The notes below the pieces were generated by a model that had not been told where the DNA came from, made no database searches, and saw only the letters and a list, made by a program, of their open reading frames with translations. A stretch of DNA of 64,000 nt from positions 1-64,000 of the forward strand of contig SCFE01000112.1 in the NCBI GenBank assembly GCA_004352715.1, written 5' to 3'. This DNA comes from Hofstenia miamia (lineage: Eukaryota > Xenacoelomorpha > Acoela). Positions 1 through 10,937 of the stretch are shown here, in pieces. The first letter of the stretch is position 1; each line of letters starts with the position of its first letter. The position numbers and the translations under genes were made by a program.

Positions 1-619
1 ATCTTTCATCTCACTAGTTAATTAATAGTCTGTAACTGCTGGACATTTGCATTAGCCAACAGCATAGTATCATCACAGTGTTGTAATTTATAAGTGCATG
101 TATGTGTTGAACTTTGAACAAGAGGTTTATTATTAACCTATACCTAACTGTATACATAACATAAATGGTCCACAATTTGGGCTGGATAATCTGAAAGACC
201 TCCAGGAGCTATGTGTTGCCCTGTACTTGAGAAAGCACTCCCAAACTATCGCCTAACTTAAGCAATTATTTTCATATCAAAAAATAATAAAAGGTAAATA
301 CAAAGGTAAAACAGTAGTTGAAGCTAGATAAAATTTATTAACCTTTCTCAACACGTTCTCTCAGTTTTATACAAAAATGAGTTTATTACCTGCCTTTGTT
401 TACACTTGAATTGTTAATGTAATTTAACCATGCTAGATAATTCATTTCCCTTGCAAATATAATTTGAGCAATACAATTCAACACCATTGAGGGGACAACA
501 ACCTAGCATTAGCAAACTAAGATCAAAATCAGAAAAGTAACGTCACACTGACATAAATACAAAAATCAAAATAAATGCTCTATAATATTTCACCAATTTT
601 TTCCCTGAGTGACTCTACA
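1..619 (-). mobile_element. LTR-A (Ty3/gypsy-type LTR), truncated by the window start
   Basis: Read on the minus strand this starts at 619 with TGTAGAGTCACTCAGGG and runs out of the window. It is clearly but imperfectly similar to the LTRs at 5893-6819 and 17636-18561, sharing the block around the TATA box (minus GTATAAAACTGAG near 365-380) and the AACAGCATAGTATCATCACAGTG block near 58-82. The base run after the end is ATAG. No polypurine tract or primer site adjoins it, so it may be a solo LTR. The same sequence recurs at 19612-20230. Confidence 0.75.
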
Positions 620-689
620 ATAGCATATGAATGCTTCTTGTTGCAATCACCAGTTTGCTGCATATGAGTGTGATTGGTAAGGAGCTGAG

Positions 690-782
690 CAGAGCTTTGT
701 GGGACCTCAAATTTTTAGTCCCAGACTCTGATATTGGTCCCAATAACTTTAGTCCCATTCCTGAAATTGGTCCCAGTACTGA
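690..782 (-). repeat. hAT element end with subterminal repeats
   Basis: A CAGAG start at 690 is followed by four alternating 8-mers, TTAGTCCC (715, 749) and TTGGTCCC (734, 767), spaced 15-19 bp apart. They lie just beyond the C-terminal coding end of the hAT transposase relic, where a terminal inverted repeat and subterminal transposase sites would be. I did not find the matching end on the other side, so the transposon boundary is inferred. Confidence 0.5.
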
Positions 783-929
783 AAACTACAGGTATTAAGA
801 AAATAATGAATTTAAAAGTAAATTTAACAAAAATAAATTGCATATTACAATAAAAGGATTAAGATACTTTATTTCAATTTCACAGAAGCAAAAGTTCATT
901 AATGTGCACAGGATCAAGGAAACTGTGTG

Positions 930-2609
930 TCTAACTGTGACTGTTAGGCCTGCAGAGCTGAACATGGCCTTGGACATTGTTTTGGAGCCTTTGATGACCA
1001 AATAGGATCAAGAAATTTGCTTCAGTTTTTGCATAGGGCGCAATTCTCCAGAAGGCTAAAATGTTGAAATCATTGTCAAACTTTAGTATGGAACACTCTA
1101 TTAGGTAGAGTGAATTTTCATCCTTCTGAGTAACACTGAAATCAGGATTGGCTACTTGCAGCATGCAGTCAATTTCTTCTTTAATATCTGAATCAAAAAT
1201 GGAGCCCTTGTATTGCTTCCTGGGAGGAGGAGCAACTGGTTATTCATTATTTCACAACATCATCATCAAGGCCTCCCATACTAAATTCTTTGCCACTGTA
1301 CACTTTTGGGTGAAGATGCACTTGTGGTCATTAGAAAATCAAGTATCAAGCAAAGTTGCAATGAAATGGTATGACGTTTGCTTTGGTAGGCATTTAAATT
1401 TGATACCATCTAGAAGAACTTGAGCCAAGGACTTTGCATCTCCAACAAGTAATTTGTTAATCTTGCATTGCAATAACAAAAAAATCAGAATGACTAAATA
1501 AAGTGTAGGATTTGTTGGATGCTCATCAGATTTGTAACATCAAGAAAAGGCATCAGGCAAGTAATGATCACATTAATAATAGAAAGTTCAATAGCAGCAA
1601 TCTCTTCCAGATATTCATTCTTATTAACCAAAGAGAGCTAAATTTCATTGTAACTGTTAACAAATGAACTCAACATGATCAAGGTAGAGTTCCACCTTGT
1701 GGCAACATCCTGCTTCAGAGGTGTATTTAGATTGTTTTTCTGTCCAGCTTTCTTGAAATATTTTACAATTCACTTGATTAGAGAAATTTGATGTTGGATT
1801 GGAGGCAGACTATTATGAAGACCACCTTGGATAGCTAATTGCAAGTCATGACAGGCAAAAAGAAATTCTATCAAAACCTCAGGAAACTCCAGAAACAAGA
1901 CATATCTGAAACCATGTGATTCTAATGAAAACAAATATGATTCCATTTTCTTCAAAATGTCCTTTTTGATGTTGCATTGTAGCCATGATGTGCATCCTCA
2001 TTGTATTGGCCAACACACAATGTAAAAGTATGCACTACAAAATTTGCATCAACAAATGAATAATTTATACCTGTATAACTGTGCTGGTTATGTGGATCCG
2101 TCCATTCGTCACATGTGAAAGCAGCAGGGCATTTAAATTCCAAGGTAGTATGGATTTGTTCCTTAAACAACTGCAATGAGATAATAGAAGAATGCAAAAA
2201 CAAATTGGCAACACTGACACTGCCATACTTGGCCTCCAAGATTAACTACACATTGTGCCAGTTCTTGGGGTCCTTCACTATTAGCTATGATTAGGGGCCA
2301 ATAGTCTTTTGTGCACATTTGAACAAGAGCTTTGTTAATGCTTTCTTTTGCTGCTGGATTAATAGGTGTTTCCTTATGAAAAGAAATTGTTGTCTGTTTT
2401 GATGATGACAGTTGACTACCCCCATCTGCCTTCTTGCAGAATTTCACATGCTTGAAGAGTCCATTTGTTCCATTGGCTGACTTGTAAGTGATAACCTTAA
2501 AGCAGCAATCGCAGCAAACAAAGCCATTAACATGTGAGCAGTCTTCTTTTACAATATTGTAGGACTTTTCCCATACAGTGCTTTTACAACCAATGTGCTT
2601 ACAAGGGCA
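930..2609 (-). pseudogene. hAT (BED zinc finger) transposase pseudogene
   Basis: Reading from 2609 down, the N-terminus is a BED-type zinc finger: a tryptophan (VWEKSY), a CCDCC pair and a closing HVKFC at about 2470-2440. Then comes HKETPINPAAKESINKALVQ (2163-2447), typical of the region after the BED finger in hAT transposases. A core block with TCDEWTDPHNQHSYTGINYS (1952-2239) follows in another frame. The C-terminal dimerisation-like part, with FNILAFWR, is at 930-1164. Stops and frame changes separate the pieces, so no active protein can be made. hAT transposases cut and paste DNA; this copy is dead. The element's end repeats lie at 690-782. An identical relic is at 20541-22220. Confidence 0.8.
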
Positions 2610-2850
2610 TAAAGTTTCATTGAAATTTTAGATTGTATATCTTGAGCACTCATTCTAAAAGTTATAATTAAAAGACTACTGTGCTATTCAACATGAACTC
2701 TTCTTGATGCTGATGGTTCAGAAATATCATATTTAGATCACATATCAACAACCAGTGAAACTGAAATATGAATTTAAAAAGGTTAGTAACAATTCAAAAA
2801 TCTCAAATGAATTCTATCCACCATCTATCAGAGGGCTAAATCTGAAATGA

Positions 2851-4651
2851 TGTGAAGCATTTAAGAGGCTGTGTATTGAAAGGTCTAATGCTGCCAAGAC
2901 AAATTATCTTTGCCTGAAAAACAATTATGAATGCAGTTTAAGGAGTTTCATGGCTGACAAAGAGAAGCAGGCATATGCTGAATGCAGAGATTCTGATGCT
3001 AAATGGAAATACATTAAACACTTAGCAAAAAATACCATCAAATCCAGTCACATACAATCAATTAGAAATGGTAATCAGATAATAACAAACAAAAAACAAA
3101 TTGTTGAATTTTTGAATAAGGATTTAATAAACATGGGAAATTTTGGTCTTCATAGATATACCACACTGACTTGTTCTCATAGATGGTGTGACAGTAAGCC
3201 TTTCCATTTCTCCTGCATTTCACTATACAAAATCAGACAGGCAATTAATAGCTTGAAAAACAAGTTGGCCGGTTCACATGGCATTCCAATTCACATTATT
3301 AAAAAACTTGATGACTGTATCCTCAGACACTTCCAGTCCATTGTAAATGGTCAAACATTATTCCCATATACAAAAGTGGAGACAAACAATTGCCATCAAA
3401 CTACCACCCTATTGCCATCACCAATCCCTTCACAAAATGTTTTGAAAATCTACTTTGTGAACAAATAGTTGAGTATATAGAAGACAATAATTTAATTTCA
3501 GACAATCAATTTGCATATAAGAAGTCATCTTCAATTTCTCATTGTGTGTTGAGATTAACAGAGACCATAAGATCAAACTTAAACTCTAACCTTTATTCAT
3601 GTATTTTCCTCCTTGACCTGAGCAAAGCCTTTGATAGCATTGACCACATGTTGTTAATGGAAAAGTTATTACACAAGAATTTTAGCGCTGATGCTGTAAA
3701 ATTGCTTGAGGATTTTGTTCAGAATAGATTACAAATTATGAAACTACTTTGCAAGGAGTGCCCCAATGGACTGTTTTAGGTCCACTGTTATTTACTTTGT
3801 ATATTGATGACATACAATCAGTGATGAATAAATCTGAGTTAATTTTGTATGCTGATGACATTTGTATTATTTCTTCTGGCAACACACTTGCTAATGCTAA
3901 AGCAAAATTGCAGAGAGATCTTGATAGAGTAACAGAATATCTCACTAATAATTGTCTTAAAATACACACAAACAAAATGCAGTTCAGAGTTTTCATCAAT
4001 GGTATAATAGAACCACAAGCTCAAATTAATATTTTACAGGAAACTGTAGATAGTCAAACCAACATAAATTACCTAGGTGTGGATATTGATAATAAATTAG
4101 TTTTCACCAAATTTTTTCAGAACAAAATCAGTAAAATGTGCAAGGGAATCTGCTACTTGTATGTGATGAGGCAACTATCTATACATGTTCAAGTTTTGCA
4201 TGCCTTTGTAATGTCACACTTGAACTATTGTTCATTTCTATTCATCAGTTTATCTACCCAACATAAAAAGAAACTGACTCAAACAATCAATTTTGCGATT
4301 TGTACTATGTATAGTATCCCAAAATATGAATCAGTAAATTACATAATGAAACAATTGAACATTTTACCTCCATATGAAACTATAAAACTTCAATCTTTCA
4401 ATCTATTCCATAAATTTATGTTTGATCATGAATCAATTAAGTTTCTTGATAGATTCATTAACAAGCCTAACAGAGGTAAAAAAGCAGCATCAATACTAAA
4501 AAATAGCACTAAATTCTGGGACAGTTCCTATAGCTTAAATATAATCAAATTGTGGAATGCCTTAGACAATGATATAAGATATCAACCTAAATTAAAATTA
4601 TTTAATAAAATACTGAAAAAGAATCTGAGAAATTACCTGTATTTGCAATGA
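2851..4651 (+). pseudogene. LINE ORF2 reverse transcriptase pseudogene (Jockey/CR1-like group)
   Basis: Three overlapping open frames make up one 5'-truncated LINE polymerase. The first (2851-3468) is the region before the RT, ending in NSLKNKLAGSHGIP. The second (3390-3779) holds the early RT motifs with FLLDLSKAFDSIDH. The third (3749-4651) has GVPQWTVLGPLLFTLYIDD and the catalytic YADD (LILYADDICI). A C-terminal tail with HLNYCSFLF and LWNALDNDIR is typical of CR1/Jockey-like elements. Frame breaks lie near 3390 and 3745. No endonuclease domain is present upstream. The C-terminal 300-codon frame is intact, which suggests a fairly young insertion. The clade is inferred from motif style only. 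An identical copy lies at 22462-24262. Confidence 0.85.
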
Positions 4652-4887
4652 AAGTGATCTTATAATTTACATTAGATTCACATATTTTTATTGTATTTGT
4701 TGACAATTTGTTTCTATTTTCTTCATAATTATTCTGAATAGAATTGTTTTGTATTATATATTTTTTATATATTTAGTTATCCTACCTCAAGTTTCAATGA
4801 GAAATATGTTTTAAGATACATGACCTTAATATAACTACATGTCTCACCTAACCATATGCAGCCATTATTAAGGCTGAATAAGAAACT
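4652..4887 (+). mobile_element. LINE 3' untranslated region and terminus
   Basis: AT-rich non-coding tail after the RT stop. It ends in AAGGCTGAATAAGAAACT and abuts the LTR-B boundary at 4888 directly. A similar CTGAATAAAGAA terminus ends the unrelated LINE copy at 59838-60985, supporting this as a true LINE 3' end. No poly(A) is seen. Confidence 0.6.
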
Positions 4888-5844
4888 TGTAGAATTACAG
4901 GTCTGCTCTGGCTACTCAAGCAGTACTAGGAAACTCAAGAGTTAATATCAAAGGTTGCAAAGGCTACCATTGTAGAGAGTGACCCACATTCTAGCAAAAG
5001 AAAGACCATTTGTTGTTCACCTTTTCACTTAAAGAAATAGCAGAAACTATCCATAGAGAACAGACTTCCAGCAGTGCAAATTCACTTGGCATCATGCTGA
5101 AGCCATCCTTACTCACCAAAGTGCTAGTTGTGTGTCTCAAGTAGTAATTTCTAGATCAAATAAACAATTTAGCTCAGAGTTCTATTATCTCAGCTCATGT
5201 AAATAAATAATAAAACAAAAGGCACATAATCACTGTGCATTCATGTTTGCCAACAGCATATTATATTTGCATGTGTTGTTATTAAGTGCATGTATGAAAT
5301 GAAATGATCAAATTAAAAGCTACACTTACACTTAGCTGTAACCTAAAGCAACCATGATTTGGGCTGTCACCATTAAGGAGCTATTTGTCACCCCAGAACC
5401 AGTGCAGTTCCTATGAAATTGTCACCAGATCTTAAGCAAAAATTATCAAACTAAAATCCATGATAAAACCTAAAAGGGGTTAGCATATAAATAAATAAGA
5501 GAAGATCAAACATGATTGGAGTAAGACAAATTATATTGTGCATTCACTACAAGTTTCTCAAGTATTTATTACATTTTTCATAATTGATTACCTGCTATGT
5601 TTACAAAACATTACATGAATTTCCCACACAAATTAAACAAGCAATAACACATAAGTTTGGATCAAGGGGACAAATAATAAGTTGATTGAAAGAACTGCAC
5701 TTGAAAACATACAAATCAATTTTAAAGAAATTGATATAAATTGGTAGCAGCAAATCATGATTTTACTGTGATGTAACTCTAATTTTTGAGTGCCAGAATA
5801 ATCAAAAGAATAAAATCAAAATAGGGGCCCTGAGTGACTCTACA
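4888..5844 (-). mobile_element. LTR-B, full length (957 bp)
   Basis: On the minus strand it begins at 5844 with TGTAGAGTCACTCAGGG and ends at 4888 with TAATTCTACA, so it has TG...CA ends. It is immediately preceded on its own strand by a G-rich polypurine-like tract (5845-5856), which makes it the 3' LTR of a minus-strand B element whose body is gone. Its last 420 bp are homologous to the 432-bp segments at 7569, 27177 and 31581. Another LTR-B is at 33842-34748, and this copy itself recurs at 24499-25455. Confidence 0.8.
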
Positions 5845-5892
5845 TGCCTCCCCCATTGCATTGTTAAGTTTGTGGGAGGAGTTGGACCATAG
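5845..5892 (-). other. Polypurine tract and 48-bp body remnant of a B element
   Basis: On the minus strand the sequence runs AATGGGGGAGGCA directly into the LTR-B start, the expected plus-strand primer site for reverse transcription. The same arrangement, with AATGGGGGGGCA, precedes the LTR-B at 34748. Only 48 bp of B body survive before LTR-A starts at 5893 in the opposite orientation. The last four bases, ATAG, may be a target-site duplication of LTR-A. Confidence 0.6.
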
Positions 5893-6819
5893 TGTAGATT
5901 CACCTGGGGACTTTTTTCGATTTTATTCTTTATCAGTTATTTTGTATTTTCACGTCACCATGATGTCAGCACTTATTTCAATCTTACGTTGCTATTGTTA
6001 ATTTGAAGTCCCCTTGGTGGTGCTTATTATTATTACTAAAATTGAATTTATAAGGGAAAGAATAATTGATCATGTTTAAACTACGTAGACAACTGATTTT
6101 GTAAACAAAGGCAGGTAATAACTCAATTCTTGTATAAAACCTGAGAGACCTGTAGAGAATGCTTAATAGATTTTATCTACTCTCAACTGCTGTTTTTACC
6201 ATTGTATTTTTTCTTTATATTATATCTTTATGAAAACTATTGCTTAAGATCAGCAACAATTCAGGAGTGCTTTCACTAGCACGGGGCGACAAGTAGCTTC
6301 TGGAGGTCTTTTGATTATCCAGTCTGAATTGTGGACCCATTAAGTTATGTATATGGTTAGGTGTATGGAAATAATAAACCTTTAATTCATAGTTCAACAT
6401 GTACATGCACTTATACAACCTAACACTGTGATGATACCATGCTGTTGGCTAGCACGAATATCTGGCAATTACAGATTATTTAATAGTGAGCTGAGAGATA
6501 ACAATGAAAATGAGATCCTGTATTTTTCAATGTGAGATAGAAATTAAAAAGTGAGACAGATAGGGTAGCACCAGTCAATAGGTTAAGCACTTTACTTCTG
6601 GATACTTCACTTTGGCTGGAAGCCATATGAATTGGTCATCTTGGATTTTACCTAAAGTAGTTGGTTACTTGGATGAATTACCAATGTTACATCTATAAGT
6701 TATAAGTTCTATGTTATTCTATTTCTCAGAATCATGGCTGTACTGTAAATGCTAGTTAAACCTTCTGCAGAGTCAAATAAGTTTCTAGTTAAGTTCCCCT
6801 ACCAGCCCATGATTCTACA
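5893..6819 (+). mobile_element. LTR-A, full length (927 bp), 5' LTR of the left palindrome arm
   Basis: It starts TGTAGATTCACC and ends CATGATTCTACA. A TATAAAA box sits at 6133-6139, about 240 bp in, where a U3 promoter is expected. A primer-binding-like TGGTGACC follows at 6820. The first 308 bp are identical to 25504-25811; from 6201 on, the two copies differ. It is roughly 92 percent identical, by eye over the first 240 bp, to the inverted LTR-A at 17636-18561. Confidence 0.85.
6133..6139 (+). promoter_or_regulatory. TATA box of LTR-A
   Basis: TATAAAA followed by CCTGAGAGACC. The same box with the same downstream context occurs in the LTR-A copies at 17636-18561 (minus), 25504-26427, 1-619 (minus) and the broken copy at 36819-38624. 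Conservation at a fixed distance from the LTR start supports it as the U3 core promoter. Confidence 0.6.
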
Positions 6820-6837
6820 TGGTGACCATGACAGGAC
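6820..6837 (+). other. Primer-binding-site-like sequence of the A element
   Basis: TGGTGACCATGACAGGAC directly follows the LTR-A end. TGG is the usual start of a tRNA 3'-end complement. The copy at 26428 reads TGGCGACCATGACAGG, and the B family has TGCTGACCCTGACG at the same place (8001), so the site aligns across families. I cannot assign the primer tRNA. Confidence 0.55.
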
Positions 6838-7245
6838 GCTGATGTGATAACTATTTAATCTTGTTGTTTCTTTCGATGGTTTGGATGCTATTTGGTTTTC
6901 GTTTTTGGTGCATATCAGCTGGGATAGTTGTTTCCCCTGGTCACTGCAAGACTTCAGAGTAAGTTCACCTATCAATGTATTCATTTACTTCCTCACCCTT
7001 GAAGGATGGCGACGAAGCCCTTAGTGTGTCTTATTTGGCTGATGTCAATTGTTAAATTCCTTATTTTGTTTTACTTTCTTAGTGCTTTGATGTGTTGGAT
7101 TCATTACCAAATACTGCTGTGTTCTTTTCCCCAATTCAGTCTGTTAATTGTTGTTACCTCTTTGAGTTACGTTTTTCTTCTGTGTGTGTGGAAGTGCTCC
7201 CCACTGTCAGTTCTGGAAATTATTGTTCTTGCTCTTTAAGTTAGT

Positions 7246-7473
7246 ATGGATTCTAGTCATACTGTTACTTACTCTCCTACTTTTGGGACATCTCTCATTC
7301 AGAGCGTCCCTTGTACAAGTGTTGGTAACCCGGACTTTACTCCTTGTACTGTTGGATCATTAATTAACTTTTCTCAACCCAATTCTCCCACTCTGATTAT
7401 GCAAAGGATGGATCAGAATGCCGCGACCATTCCTTACAGTGATGCAAATGCCATGAGCCCATCATATCCCTGA
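7246..7473 (+). pseudogene. Possible gag N-terminal fragment of the A element
   Basis: A 75-codon open frame begins about 425 bp after the LTR, where gag should start, with MDSSHTVTYSPTFG and a Ser/Pro/Thr-rich composition. It encodes the same protein in all three copies (here, 16982-17209 minus, 26854-27081), while the leader in front of it varies. That hints at a coding origin or recent copying. No capsid or zinc-knuckle motif is visible, and it stops about 95 bp before the LTR-B junction at 7569. Gag identity is positional inference. Confidence 0.35.
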
Positions 7474-7568
7474 AACTTGTGCCCAGGTACGTTCACTTTG
7501 GGCTGGTTATCTGCATCTAGTAGGATCAGCAAATTGCTCCCCTCCATCTTAGCCGTTTTTCTTATTAG

Positions 7569-8000
7569 TGCATCCTAACTAAATCATTTCATTTTGTACA
7601 TGCACTTAATAACAACAAACTGCAAACATACTATGCTGTTGGCAAACATGAATGCACAGCAATTATGAGCCTTTTGTTTTATTATTTATTTACATGAGCT
7701 GAGATAACAGAACTCTGAGCTAAATTGTTTATTTGAGCTAGAAATTAATAGCACCTTTTCAAGTAAGGATGGCTTCATGGATATGGCTTTGGCATGATGC
7801 CATGTGAATTGATTGCTGTGGGAAGTCTGCTCTCTGTGGATAGTTTCTGTCTTTCTGTAGTGAATCAGTGAACAACCAATGCTCTTTCTTTAGCTAGAAT
7901 GTGGGTCACTCTCTACAATTGTAGCCTTTGCAACCATTGATATTAACTCTGGAGTTTCCAAGTACTGCTTGAGTACCCAGAGCTCACCCATGATTCTGCA
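7569..8000 (+). mobile_element. 432-bp truncated LTR-B segment
   Basis: It runs from TGCATCCTAACTAAATC to CATGATTCTGCA. From about base 15 it matches the 3' part of full-length LTR-B, while the first ten bases are foreign to LTR-B and match the integrase coding sequence of element C at 31581. Segments with the same left end and the same 432-bp length lie at 27177-27608, 31581-32012 and, inverted, 16455-16886. Confidence 0.7.
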
Positions 8001-8410
8001 TGCTGACCCTGACGTGATTCTGAGCAAATTGGAGTGCCATTCAAACTCTCTACTCCATTGTGACTGGAGATGTCGTGAAGCTTGCATGCATACCAAAATG
8101 GTCATCTGCTTTCACCTGGTGATTGTGACATGGTACAGAATTGTTACTTGTTTTCTTATTGTATTTGGTTTTATTCTTTCTCTTTGGTGTGAGCCAGCTG
8201 GGATAGTGTTTCCCCTGGCCATGAATCAATTTCACTACCAACAGATGCATAACTTTATCTCTTGTGTTATTTTTACATTACCATTCTGTGCTGTGAAGCT
8301 GTCACCAAGCTGAAATTATTTTTACTCATTTTGGTTGTTACTTTGTTGTTGTCTTGTTCTTCTAGAATTTGGATTTATTACTGTACCCTACACTGTGCTG
8401 TTTACTGGAA
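8001..8410 (+). mobile_element. B-element primer site and leader
   Basis: After the LTR-B end comes TGCTGACCCTGACG, a likely decayed primer-binding site, then about 400 bp of leader shared with 32013-32422, with 16045-16454 (inverted) and, in part, with 33592-33841 (minus). Its open frames are T-rich and I see no gag motif. Near 8410 it jumps directly to RT-thumb coding sequence, so gag, protease and the RT catalytic core are deleted. Confidence 0.6.
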
Positions 8411-10650
8411 CTAGTTTTTGTTATTGAACTAGGTTGTATCTCTATTAAAAATGATGCTAAAGACCATTTAGAAAAGATTGAAACTTCGTGGTCTCATATG
8501 GATGTTCAATGCCTTATGGGTTTTCTGAACCACTATGGCGCCTTTATATCAGAGCTGGCAAATAAAACCCAACATATCTCTAATCTACTATGGCGCAGCA
8601 TGGAGTTTAGGTGGACATGAGTTGAGCAAGCAGAGCTTGACACTGTTGAGTCAGAACTCAGGAAAATCCCCAGCCTTAATACACTGGACTATTCAAAAGA
8701 ATTTATTGTTGACTGTGATGCCAGCTCAGTTGAGATTATTGGAGTCCTCAATCAGGTTACTAATGGCATTGAATGCCTGATCCAGTATTTTAGTGTAAAA
8801 CTCAGAAATGCTGAGCAGAACTATGGTGCCACAAAATCTGAGATGCTAGCATTGGTGGAAAGCTTGAAGAAATTCTATTTCTTCAGCCTTTACTGTAACT
8901 TCTCTGTGCAAACTGACAATTAGATGATATCTTGGTTGAAGAAATTTTCAAGGGACAAGTCCAGCATAGTTGCCTGTTGGATCAAGTATTTAATTGATTT
9001 TACTTTTACTATTCAGCACCATCTGGGGAGACTTCACAACAATGCAGATTACTGGCCAGCTCTCCCCAGTTATGATTGTGATCTAAGAAAACCACTAGGA
9101 GAGAAGACGCCTTTTGGATTTATTCCTCTCAATGATTATGAGCACCTTCCCAAGACCAGTGCAGACCACCACAGAAATGCTATTCTTCCAATTCTCATGA
9201 AAGAAGATATCACTGAAGCAGAGATTCGACAACATCAACAGCATGATAAGGTGCTAAGCAAGATTCTTGTAAAGTTAAAGAATATTCTTAGCCCAGCTGC
9301 TAATCATTACTTCTGGAGGTACAATTGGAAGCAAACAGATGTTGGCTTACTCTATGCCAGGAGTTGGAACAGCAGGTTAGCAGTTGCTGAGTATTTCCAG
9401 AGGGACTTAGTTTACAAGATACATGAAAAGAGCCATTTAGGCATCATTCAGAACAAGCGCACACTTAACACAAGGTATGTCACAATCAGCATCAGAGCTG
9501 CCATTCAGGATGTAATCAACAAGTGTACTACTTGCCTACTCCAAGGAGTCAGACACTTTCCAGAACAGCAAGCTGAGATACACAGCCAAGCTACTGAACA
9601 TACCAACAAATTTGTCCATAGAACATCACCAGTACATTGTAGTACTCCTTGATCACTTTACTAAGTATGTCTGACTCATCCCCCTCAACAGTACCACCAC
9701 CAAGGTGATTGGAGAAAAAATTGTAAAAGACTGGATTCTTAAGCTTGGGCCTATGGAGCACCTAATCTCTGATCATGGTCCCCAATTTGATAACCATCTC
9801 ATGGAGACCATTACTAAAGAACTCAAGATCCTTCAAAAATTCACCACTGCATATCACCCACAGTTGAACAGTGTCATGGAACAACTCAACTGCACAGTTA
9901 TTAAGTTAATCCAAGTTGCCCTTGCCTGAGCAGCAGGTTGGAATTGGAAATGACTTATTGAGGCAGTGGAATATTTTTATAATACTGCAGTTCATTCCAC
10001 AACAAAGGTCAGCCCCTTTAAGGCAATGCTCAGTTGTGAAGTGAGCACACCCTTTCTGTTATGTTTCCTGATTACAATGAACCTACTTTGGAAAATTTTT
10101 TAATTTGCATGTTGTCACAAACTTCAAGAAGTGCATCTTATGATCTGTAGGAATATGAATCAATCTGTTATCCACCAATGACAGAATTTTAATTATAAGT
10201 TATACAGTGAGCCTCATAAACAGGGCAACAAAGTCTTTGCCTATTTTCCTCACGAAATTACTAATGCTAACCAGGTGTGAAAAATTGCCACTAATTGGCA
10301 AGGTCCATTTACTATAACTAAAGTATTAGATCACCACAAGTACTTATTAAATAATGGGAGAGCCACCCACTTTCAACAACTAAAGAGAACTGTTAAGGAC
10401 ATTGATAATGTCATCATTGACCCTAACAGTGAATTTTCACTTGTTGATGATGGAGTAAATAATTTTGAGACTTATAATAACCTCACTGAATGTGAGGAAG
10501 ATGACCTCACTGAGGTTAAGTACAATATTAACCTTGGTAGTAGTAGCAACATTACTGCTATACATGTTTTGCCTAGACATAGAGTTAGAGACCAAAAGTA
10601 TTTAGATCATATAAATACCTAAGATTTGGAACTTAATTTAATTTCTATGT
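8411..10650 (+). pseudogene. Ty3/gypsy pol remnant (RT end, RNase H, integrase), left arm
   Basis: Domains in order: RT thumb/connection with HMDVQCLMGFLNHYG (8411-8620); RNase H with FIVDCDASS and NYGATKSEMLAL (about 8650-8925, frame broken); the integrase zinc finger with HEKSH and CTTC (about 9420-9535); the integrase core with SDHGPQF and NSVMEQLN (9760-9890), a D-35-E spacing; and a C-terminal tail with HHKYLLNNGRATHFQQLKR (about 10330-10390). Stops near 8922, 9652 and 9929 break it. Gag, protease and the RT palm are missing. It is a dead copy of the family better seen at 38625-42240, and its mirror image is at 13805-16044. Confidence 0.85.
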
Positions 10651-10834
10651 TTAGTAACCAAATCAAATAGATGAAAATAAGTGAAAACCAACTGTCCATG
10701 AGAAGATGAGTGTGGCAAAGACCTAACCCATGAGATGAAGAGAGGAGGGGAGATGTAACCCTGCATAAGAAGATGACACACATCCCAGAAGCAAGGGAGG
10801 ACGCACACAGAGGGCTCTGAAAGCAGACAGCACC

Positions 10835-10937
10835 ACTACTTGGGGAGAAAATATCCCATTGGGAGCATGATTCCCAAAACTACTTGGGGAGACAAATATC
10901 CCCTTGGGAGCAGACCTCAGGCAACTACTTGGGGAGA
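10835..10937 (+). repeat. 44-45 bp short tandem repeat between pol and ORF3
   Basis: ACTACTTGGGGAGA occurs at 10835, 10879 and 10924, spaced 44 and 45 bp, with ATATCCCNTTGGGAGCA between copies. The block is part of a roughly 200-bp insertion relative to the B element at 36600. The mirrored arm has an additional partial unit, so the repeat differs in size between the arms. Confidence 0.6.

Noticed and set aside
1148-1423. 91-codon plus-strand frame (also 20759-21034)
   Set aside because: Antisense to the hAT transposase relic on the minus strand.
7006-7239. Hydrophobic 77-codon frame that could be a small membrane protein
   Set aside because: It lies in the leader between LTR and gag. The copy at 26614-26847 differs at several amino acids, so no constraint, and T-rich DNA gives hydrophobic frames by chance.
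7969-8313. 114-codon frame and its antisense partners in the B leader
   Set aside because: No motif; lies where gag should begin but shows no gag feature, and occurs only as exact copies of one segment.
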